From: GCA-020343675 sp964462945
GTDB taxonomy: Bacteria; Planctomycetota; Phycisphaerae; Sedimentisphaerales; Anaerobacaceae
Direction of reading: 5' to 3'
NCBI GenBank assembly: GCA_964462945.1
Contig: CAYWZW010000094.1
Span: 1 to 17,020, forward strand
DNA length: 17,020 nt
The position numbers and the translations under genes are program-made. Shown here one piece after another: positions 11,487-17,020 of this stretch (positions are counted from its first letter, which is position 1; each line of letters begins with the position of its first letter). The notes below the pieces were generated by a model that had not been told where the DNA came from, did no database searches, and worked only from the letters and a program-made list of their open reading frames with translations.

Positions 11487-14135
11487 TTATGGTTGGGGCT
11501 TTCCCAAAGCTGCGGCATGGCGCTTGGCTTTAGGGTCACCCGCCGCGTACATCATTCCTGTATCCGGGTCCACATAGATCATGACCGGGTGGGCAATGGG
11601 CTTGCCGGTCGTCTCTATTTTGTGTCCCCGTCTGGCCAGCTCGCCTCTGACGCTCGCGTCCAGCCCGTCGTCCACCGTTAGACTCACCAACGTTCCCAGC
11701 CCGCCAGGTGTAAGGCGGGCCAGCGTTGCCTTGCGATCGGAATTGGGATCGAACGAGTCTTGATGGTGGCTCGTGCTGAAACGCGGAGCGGTGACTGCCT
11801 CTTCGGGCATCATGCCGAACTCAACGTGATTCAAGAGGCAGTTGAGCGTCGTCTGGTCCTGCAGGTCGCCGCCGGCGACACTTATCGCGAGCACGGCCTT
11901 GCCGTCCTTGAGGACGATGGTCGGCGTCAGCGTGATGCGCGGCCGCTTGCCGGGCTCAATACGATTGGGGTGCCCCTCGGTGGTGTTCAGACTCGTGAGC
12001 CTCGTACCGTGCGCCACGCCCAGCTCAGAGCATACGGCGTATGGCCTGTTGCCGCTCGGCGTGGCGGCGACCACGTTGCCCCAGCGGTCAGCGACGACGC
12101 ACGTCGTGGTTCCGCCCTCGCCGGGCCGGTATATTCCAGGCCCTTTCACTGCTTTCATGGCAAGCGGATCGCCCGGGCGGATTTCATCAGAAGCCCGGGT
12201 CATGTCGATCAGAGGCCGGCGGAGCTCGGTGTATTGATCGGACAGCAGCGCACCGAGAGGGACATCCGCAAAGAGCGGGTCTCCATAATACTCGTCACGG
12301 TCAGCAAGCCCTAATTTCAGCGCCTCGGTCAGCGCGTGAACGTAATCGGCCGATAGATGTCCCATTCGCTTCAGGTCGAAACCTTCCAGAAGCCGGAGCG
12401 TCTGGCAGAGGTACGGGCCTTGCGTCCAGGGGCCGCACTTGCAGATGGTATAGCCTCGATACTGCACTGTGACCGGGTCTTCGACGCGAGTTTCGTGGGC
12501 GGCAAGGTCCGCTTTGCGGAGAAAGCCGCCGTTCTTGATGTAATAAGCCGCCAGCTCGTCGGCGATATCGCCCTTGTAGAAGCGGTCCCTGGCCGCTTGC
12601 AGCTTCTGCTCCCTGGTGCCGGGCGTTTGTCTCTCTGTCTCGATGAGCCTGCGAAACATCGCCGCCAGATTGGGGTACCATTCCTGCCCCTTGGCCGGAG
12701 CTTGGGGCGAAGGCTTGCCTTCGTCAAGCAGCGCCAGCGCAGGCGCGACCACCTGCTCGAAGCTCATCGTCCCGTACAGCTTGGCCGTCGTGATGCAGAG
12801 GCTCAAGGCGCCCGGGACCGGTGCTGTCCTTAAACCTCCCTTGGCGGGAATACCGTTTTTGTAGTACCACTTGATCGCGTTCGGGTCGAGCGGAGCGCCG
12901 CCCTGCCCACACAGAACTTTCACCTCCTTCTTGCGGGCATCATAGATAATCAGCGGGATTTCAGCACCGATGGCGAACGAGCCGTGATCGGTGATGCTCA
13001 GCGCCAGAAGCGTTGCAGTCGCGGCATCGGCCGCGTTGCCTCCCCGTTCGAGGATGGAAATCCCCGCCGCAACGGCCCCACCTCCGCCGGCCGCCACGGC
13101 TCCGCCTTTTCCCGATGCCTTCCAGCCAATCCCGGCTGCCGGAGGGACGTAAGGCCCGCACGTTTCGCGGATGTACTCCAGCCACCACTTCACGCCCGGC
13201 GATTTCTCCGAGCCGTCGCCGCCGGGCGCATTATTTGGCCCGTAAGGTGCAACGCATTGCAGCCACGTCGAAGCGCACATATATCCCCATCCGTTGCGGA
13301 AGTGCTCGGTGGTAGCGGCTTTCTGGATGGCCTTCATTTCTTCGCTATAGAGGCCGATATTGATATAGTTGTAATAGCCGTCTTTCTTGCTGTAGCTGCC
13401 CCAGTAGCCGCCAGGCGCATTGGCGGGCGTGGCCTCGGTTTCGATGTAGGGCTTGCCGGGGGCTTTACCGCTGTGGTGGATGGCAAGGTCCGCTTCGGGT
13501 GGCGGGTCGCCTTTGAAATTCGTCGCGATGACGCAGGCGGGATCGGCCTTCTTGCCGGCGACGACCATAAGCCGGTTGTCGAATCCTTTGGCGCTTCTGG
13601 CCATACCTTCGTTGTCCACGTCCACAAACACGTTGCGATAATCATGCTCTTTTAGCCAGCGCACCGTATTGGCGACGGCGGCGTTGGCCTGGGCCTGCGT
13701 CCAGTTGTCCCACTTGCCCTTCGAATTGCCCCAGTACAGGCATCCGACGAGAACGATCATGCCCCGGTCATCCGCCGCGTCGATGATTCGGCCCATGCGA
13801 GCGGCATAGACGGGATTCAGACTGCCATCTTCGTTATATCCTTTGACGTCGCCGAACCGGGAACCCATGAAATACACGCTGACCGTGTTGATGCCGTACG
13901 ATGCAAACGTATCCAGATTGCCGATCAGCTCCGCCACAGACTCATCGCTGATCAAAGCATTCGAGCACCGCAGCCCCTTGACGAGAATCTCCTGCCCATT
14001 GAGAAGCGTCTTCGTGCCGTCAACAGTGAAGACATACCTGCCCGCCTGGAGCGGAGCAGCAAACAGCAATGTGACCACGAATAAGGCAAGCGGAAAATGA
14101 TGAAGCAGTGTGTTTTTGCCGACGTATGTTCTCAT
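11487..14135 (-). CDS. Secreted fusion: clan-A glycoside-hydrolase-like domain + gamma-glutamyltransferase-like domain
   Basis: An 882-residue two-domain protein. A signal peptide (about 1-31, hydrophobic FPLALFVVTLLFAAPLQA) precedes a TIM-barrel-like glycosidase domain (about 32-330) with N175-E176 in VDVDNEG and E232 or E234 in YIETEAT, fitting the acid and nucleophile of clan GH-A. After a short join comes a gamma-glutamyltransferase-like domain (about 335-880): GGAVAAGGGGAVAAGISILERGGNAADAA (344-372), predicted catalytic T676 in GGTTTCVVADRWGN where TTH is usual, LTPTIVLKDGK, and SVAGGDLQDQTTLN for the oxyanion region. GGT enzymes self-cleave before the Thr. TTG 14159 also opens the frame, but ATG 14135 has GAGGA upstream and a cleaner signal peptide. 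The codons ARLTPGG come from a palindromic repeat. Substrates of both domains are unknown. Confidence 0.85.
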   Translation of the reverse strand: MRTYVGKNTLLHHFPLALFVVTLLFAAPLQAGRYVFTVDGTKTLLNGQEILVKGLRCSNALISDESVAELIGNLDTFASYGINTVSVYFMGSRFGDVKGYNEDGSLNPVYAARMGRIIDAADDRGMIVLVGCLYWGNSKGKWDNWTQAQANAAVANTVRWLKEHDYRNVFVDVDNEGMARSAKGFDNRLMVVAGKKADPACVIATNFKGDPPPEADLAIHHSGKAPGKPYIETEATPANAPGGYWGSYSKKDGYYNYINIGLYSEEMKAIQKAATTEHFRNGWGYMCASTWLQCVAPYGPNNAPGGDGSEKSPGVKWWLEYIRETCGPYVPPAAGIGWKASGKGGAVAAGGGGAVAAGISILERGGNAADAATATLLALSITDHGSFAIGAEIPLIIYDARKKEVKVLCGQGGAPLDPNAIKWYYKNGIPAKGGLRTAPVPGALSLCITTAKLYGTMSFEQVVAPALALLDEGKPSPQAPAKGQEWYPNLAAMFRRLIETERQTPGTREQKLQAARDRFYKGDIADELAAYYIKNGGFLRKADLAAHETRVEDPVTVQYRGYTICKCGPWTQGPYLCQTLRLLEGFDLKRMGHLSADYVHALTEALKLGLADRDEYYGDPLFADVPLGALLSDQYTELRRPLIDMTRASDEIRPGDPLAMKAVKGPGIYRPGEGGTTTCVVADRWGNVVAATPSGNRPYAVCSELGVAHGTRLTSLNTTEGHPNRIEPGKRPRITLTPTIVLKDGKAVLAISVAGGDLQDQTTLNCLLNHVEFGMMPEEAVTAPRFSTSHHQDSFDPNSDRKATLARLTPGGLGTLVSLTVDDGLDASVRGELARRGHKIETTGKPIAHPVMIYVDPDTGMMYAAGDPKAKRHAAALGKPQP
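11699..11720. repeat. 22-bp palindromic repeat, copy 5 (inside the GH-A/GGT gene)
   Basis: Arms GCCCGCC (11699-11705) and GGCGGGC (11714-11720) flank the loop AGGTGTAA. Here it is read in a different frame, as ARLTPGG, near the C-terminus of the GGT domain. Confidence 0.8.
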
Positions 14136-14208
14136 AGCTTGGTCCTCGATTCTCGACAAGCCCGTCCTGGGCCGGGTCGAAGGATATCCAGTATCGATCT
14201 CGACTTAT

Positions 14209-14237
14209 GTCATATCACAGAAGCACAAAGTCCGCAA
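14209..14237 (-). promoter_or_regulatory. Weak candidate promoter for the GH-A/GGT gene
   Basis: On the minus strand, TTGCGG (14237-14232), a 17-bp spacer and TATGAC (14214-14209) give a loose sigma70 match with a leader of about 65 nt. A perfect palindrome GGAACGTTCC lies further upstream at 14276-14285 and could be an operator. Confidence 0.3.
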
Positions 14238-14348
14238 TGACGAGTCGTGATCCATCACCCGTGCGCCCTGTTGAAGGAACGTTCCATTCTCCCGCAACTC
14301 GCCCGCGTGCGCAGAATCTATCTTGCACACTCTACGCGGCTGAATAAG

Positions 14349-14828
14349 TTAAAATGTCCACCCCTCTTGCTCGATCAGATCAGGGACTTTACAACATGCT
14401 ATGCCGTACTCCCGGCAAAGGTCAGGAATCTTCGGGCGGCCTTGACTACCACGAGGTTCCTCATGCGAAATGACAATGGCTGATCTATGTTTTGCAAGCG
14501 CAACAACAAATGGATCTGCTTTAAGGTCCTTGGCAAGGAACCTCAGACCTCTCTGCTTCATAGTTTCCATTAAGCTGGCAAGGATTGATTTCAATTCGGC
14601 TTGAAAATCACGATCCAATTCAACAAACATGTCATCACGTTCTGTGGCCTATTCCTTCAACTCTTCTGGGTGTTTTATCTCTTGGCGGACCTCCTCCGGC
14701 GAGATCAACTCATGCGCTTCGATGAGTTCATCAATGCGATCCCAAAAAGATGGAAACGACGTAGGACGATAGGTTTCGACCCACGCAGCAATAATCGCCG
14801 AAGTGTCTATACAATAAATGCGTGCCAT
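14349..14828 (-). pseudogene. DUF4411 PIN-like toxin gene interrupted by an in-frame TAG
   Basis: Reading from ATG 14828 to the stop at 14349 gives a complete 159-codon DUF4411 (PIN-domain-like nuclease) gene with one internal TAG at codon 60 (14651-14649). Before it: MARIYCIDTSAIIAAW with D8 of the PIN fold, then LISPEEVRQEI. After it: FVELDRDF, LKADPFVVALA with D105, ISHEEP and RPKIPDLC, ending EGWTF. The frame is unbroken on both sides, so a single base change explains the stop; the context ELKE-stop-A suggests TGG (Trp) to TAG. A second start at 14630 (codon 67) would yield a 93-residue piece lacking D8. The gene begins 2 bp after the ImmA/IrrE gene, the usual toxin-antitoxin spacing. It is either an inactivated toxin, a sequencing error, or a read-through case. 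Confidence 0.85.
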
Positions 14829-14830
14829 AA

Positions 14831-16027
14831 TCAGAAAACTGCTGCCTCAACATCCCGCAAGCGGTTTGGCGCAGCGCCAAGGATGTCTGACGCCTCAAAC
14901 GATGTAATCTTTCTATTTGCCAGGGCCCGAAGAACGAGCCTCGGGAAGAGTTTCCCGTTCTTTATAGTCACGCGGGTCGCCGTTGGTATCATCGCTTCTC
15001 GCTCAGTATCAGCCTCGGTATCAGGGCCTGGAAAACTATCCTTCCTTTCTTCTCGCCAACTCTGATAGAAATCCCTGGTAGTTTTCTCCAGAATCAATAA
15101 TCGCCGAAGGATGACTTCCCAGCTCACCCAAAAGGTTCTCCCCAGCCTCTCGAGTTCGTCATCGCTCCACTCCGAACTTCTGCCATGATTTCGAACAACG
15201 CTCGTGTCCAGCAACGCTTGCGAGGGTACTAATGCTGTACCCGCAACGCGATTACAGAACATTTCTGTTTTATCGATCTGTGATGTTGCTCTAAATGGAT
15301 TGTGCAAGTCACACAAGCCGCCGTCATCAAGTAGAATATGGGCCAATTCATGGATTAGCGTAAAACACCTTGCTGACGAGTGGTCCTTGCCGTTAACAAC
15401 AATGACAGGATAGGGCTGGCAAGCGATTGAAAAGCCACGGGCTTCTTTTGGAAAAACCATGAGGTTGCGAAGTACGCCAGTTTGGAAGACAAGTGTTGCC
15501 TTCTCTTCAATGGCAGACCGCCATGAATTGAAAGCTTCGTACCTGTTTCTCCATCGCATTTGTTCCCTTACGGAGACCCCTAGCAGCGCGCGTATCTCCG
15601 CTGCAACTGAGTCTGGATCGTCACCAAGACTAAAACGGTTTTCAATGGTTGTCGGTTCCTCATCCAAATCGGCTGTTAATTCCAGAGCTTCCTCTCGCCT
15701 GTCCCAAGCGAGCCTAATCTCAAATCTCAGGGCAGATGACATATCCGCAGCGATCTCCGCCGGGATTCTTCTGAAGTCTTTGATATTTTCTGGATCTTCA
15801 GGAAGTTCCGGCAGGAAAAACATGCCTATTGGGCGCATGTACGTTTTCGCAAGCTTTCGGAGTTGCTTTATCGTTGGGCGCGAACCGGTTTCCTCCTTCT
15901 CCCATTGTTCGATCCTCTCGGTCGTAGTTCCCACTCTTCGCGCGACTGTTTCAAGGTCAAGCCCTGATGTTTCCCTAGCCCAGATCAGAATGCTACTCTC
16001 AACATCTGCCTTCGGAGAACTAACCAT
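14831..16027 (-). CDS. HTH + ImmA/IrrE metallopeptidase (antitoxin-like regulator)
   Basis: A 398-residue protein with an Xre-type helix-turn-helix (about 13-62: DLETVARRVGTTTERIEQWE) and an ImmA/IrrE zinc-peptidase domain. The metal site is H226-E227-L-A-H230, with E255 in TEMFCNRVAG as likely third ligand; LVPSQALL follows as is usual. A further 80 or so residues end in FEASDILGAAPNRLRDVEAAVF, matching the extended form that neighbours DUF4411 genes. The HTH would bind DNA and probably autoregulate the pair; the peptidase may cleave a repressor or partner. The ATG at 16027 has only a weak AAAGAA site. It is intact while its PIN partner 2 bp downstream carries a nonsense codon. Confidence 0.9.
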   Translation of the reverse strand: MVSSPKADVESSILIWARETSGLDLETVARRVGTTTERIEQWEKEETGSRPTIKQLRKLAKTYMRPIGMFFLPELPEDPENIKDFRRIPAEIAADMSSALRFEIRLAWDRREEALELTADLDEEPTTIENRFSLGDDPDSVAAEIRALLGVSVREQMRWRNRYEAFNSWRSAIEEKATLVFQTGVLRNLMVFPKEARGFSIACQPYPVIVVNGKDHSSARCFTLIHELAHILLDDGGLCDLHNPFRATSQIDKTEMFCNRVAGTALVPSQALLDTSVVRNHGRSSEWSDDELERLGRTFWVSWEVILRRLLILEKTTRDFYQSWREERKDSFPGPDTEADTEREAMIPTATRVTIKNGKLFPRLVLRALANRKITSFEASDILGAAPNRLRDVEAAVF

Positions 16028-16034
16028 AATTCTT

Positions 16035-16319
16035 TCACGCCAACATTACGTTGCCTGATACAGTGCCAAAGTTACGCGCACTACTAATACGACATTTCAA
16101 TCGCTTTGTAAAATGCCAAAGCGCCCACACTTGATCTTGAATGGGTACGCCTGCCTTTCTGGATTGCCCTATTGAGTCCTTCTGCGCTTCTTTTTTCGGC
16201 TTCAGCCCACTTTTTCTTCTTCGCGCGCCTTGCGGGTGATGCACGATACCTAAAATAGTTGTGCATCCCTCATTGCGTATATTATAGCCATCGAGGGAGA
16301 TGTTGAGCAATTCGATCAT
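16035..16319 (-). CDS. Small uncertain ORF between the J-domain and ImmA genes
   Basis: A 94-residue frame whose ATG overlaps the upstream TGA as ATGA, the classic coupled arrangement, which is the main reason to list it. I recognise no family. In another minus frame, 16084-16266 encodes a 60-residue basic peptide (KKKKWAEAEKRSAEGLNRA, later SVGALAFYKAIEMSY) that looks more protein-like in its second half. A one-base frameshift joining the two frames is possible. Confidence 0.3.
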   Translation of the reverse strand: MIELLNISLDGYNIRNEGCTTILGIVHHPQGARRRKSGLKPKKEAQKDSIGQSRKAGVPIQDQVWALWHFTKRLKCRISSARNFGTVSGNVMLA

Positions 16320-17020
16320 CTACGTCTCTCTTGTCTCTGTTTTCTCACGACGTCTGCCATACTGTTAAACTCCTGCATTCTGCGATTCAAAATCTGCTTG
16401 AGGAAACCGTCTAAGGTCCCAAACTTGTCAGGATGGTATGCTAACGCCTTTGCCTTTTGCGCCTCCCGGATCTGCCTTGTTGTGTAGTCGGTGCCCAGAG
16501 ATAACATTTCCTCGGGAGTAGCATCAATTCTGTACCTGTGGATGTCTTCGTTAGAGATCTCGCGGTCTATCCTTCCGCGATTGTCAAGGCCGTACTTTGG
16601 TGCAACAACATTTATGGAGACCCTTCGTTTCAAAGCAAAGCGGGTCGCCACGACCTCTCCGTCCATAGTACGCCAAACCAGCTTCCGCTCTCTTGCATTA
16701 TAATACATATCGGTGTCCCCTACGATGCATTCTAGGAACTTTCCGGAGAAGAAATCTGCGAAATTACGCGCCTCAGAACCATCTGGCTTGTCACCTCTTG
16801 CTAGAAGGACATCATCAACGGCGAACGCTTCAAAACCACTTTGCGTATAGTTCAAAAGAAACGCAGCCTCTCTCCATGTAGATAACTTTATGCATTGTGC
16901 AAGCACACGTGCATCTCTCTCCCAGTCAAGTTTTGCTTGGAATAGAAGCGACTTTCTCTCGGTTCGGAGGTATAACCGGAAGTTGTGGATGGACGGATGA
17001 TGAAAGCGGCGTACTCTAAT
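16316..17020 (-). CDS. J-domain (DnaJ-like) protein, 5' end outside the window
   Basis: The frame is open from the window edge at 17020 to the stop at 16316, giving at least 234 residues; GTG 16906 is therefore probably internal and the real start lies beyond the window. The C-terminus has a J-domain: PEEMLSLGTDYTTRQIREAQKAKALAYHPDKFG, with the diagnostic HPD at visible residues 196-198, followed by LKQILNRRMQEFNSMADVVRKQR. J-domains stimulate DnaK ATPase. The preceding 150 or so residues (FEAFAVDDVLLARGD, FADFFSGKFLECIVGD) match nothing I know; this is not a canonical DnaJ, which has its J-domain at the N-terminus. It ends with an ATGA overlap to the next small ORF and lies upstream of the ImmA/PIN pair in the same orientation. 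Confidence 0.75.
   Translation of the reverse strand: MRVRRFHHPSIHNFRLYLRTERKSLLFQAKLDWERDARVLAQCIKLSTWREAAFLLNYTQSGFEAFAVDDVLLARGDKPDGSEARNFADFFSGKFLECIVGDTDMYYNARERKLVWRTMDGEVVATRFALKRRVSINVVAPKYGLDNRGRIDREISNEDIHRYRIDATPEEMLSLGTDYTTRQIREAQKAKALAYHPDKFGTLDGFLKQILNRRMQEFNSMADVVRKQRQERRR

Noticed and set aside
11477..11540. Intrinsic terminator between the converging nitrilase and GH-A/GGT genes
   Set aside because: The gap is 10 bp; a small GCTTT/AAAGC stem near 11500 lies in the coding region and lacks a T-run.
13406..13428. CCGCC/GGCGG palindrome resembling the 22-bp repeat in the GH-A domain
   Set aside because: The loop is 9 nt, the loop consensus does not match, and the residues (ANAPGGYWG) look like native protein.
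14601..15065. 154-residue plus-strand ORF overlapping the PIN and ImmA genes
   Set aside because: Antisense to two recognisable genes and without motifs.

Overview
The window looks like a chromosomal segment from an uncultured Planctomycetota, most like Phycisphaerae. This is inferred from gene content, not from any marker gene: H-X9-DG prepilin-like proteins with FTLIELLVVIAII leaders, a ThuA-domain protein, a Tat-exported Gfo/Idh/MocA oxidoreductase, a xylose-isomerase-like TIM barrel, and short palindromic repeats inside genes. There are no rRNA, tRNA, CRISPR or integrase genes.

Layout. (1) 35-595 (+): C-terminal part of an H-X9-DG prepilin-like protein whose N-terminal prepilin helix is missing, with stop codons just upstream. 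(2) 690-6890 (-): a compact five-gene set read as pyruvate kinase (short form) > Gfo/Idh/MocA oxidoreductase > tandem ThuA protein > prepilin-like protein > sugar-phosphate isomerase/epimerase-like protein. Gaps are 6, 12, 116 and 4 bp. It looks like carbohydrate catabolism carried out partly outside the cytoplasm. (3) 6976-8622 (+): a polytopic membrane protein of unknown family whose first codons are built from a 7-bp periodic repeat. (4) 8623-9186: about 560 bp without a convincing gene, holding short palindromes. (5) 9187-10443 (-): a GH15 glucoamylase-like gene, divergent from a Tat-exported nitrilase-superfamily amidohydrolase at 10580-11476 (+). Between them lie two good sigma70-type promoters that share one -35 box. 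(6) 11487-14135 (-): a secreted fusion of a clan-A glycoside-hydrolase-like domain with a gamma-glutamyltransferase-like domain, ending 10 bp from the nitrilase gene. (7) 14349-17020 (-): an AT-richer block with a J-domain protein (cut by the window edge), a small uncertain ORF, an HTH + ImmA/IrrE metallopeptidase, and a DUF4411 PIN-like toxin gene broken by one in-frame TAG.

Most notable observations. A 22-bp palindrome family (7-bp arms, 8-nt loop) is present five times; four copies lie inside coding regions without breaking frame, and three of those are read as nearly the same peptide PA(L/I)R(L/V/M)A(G/D). A separate 53-bp two-hairpin element sits in frame in the GH15 gene. The GH-A + GGT fusion, the nonsense-interrupted PIN gene with an intact ImmA partner, and the shared-35 divergent promoter pair are the other main leads. 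Functions are read from sequence motifs and family memory only; no search was run.
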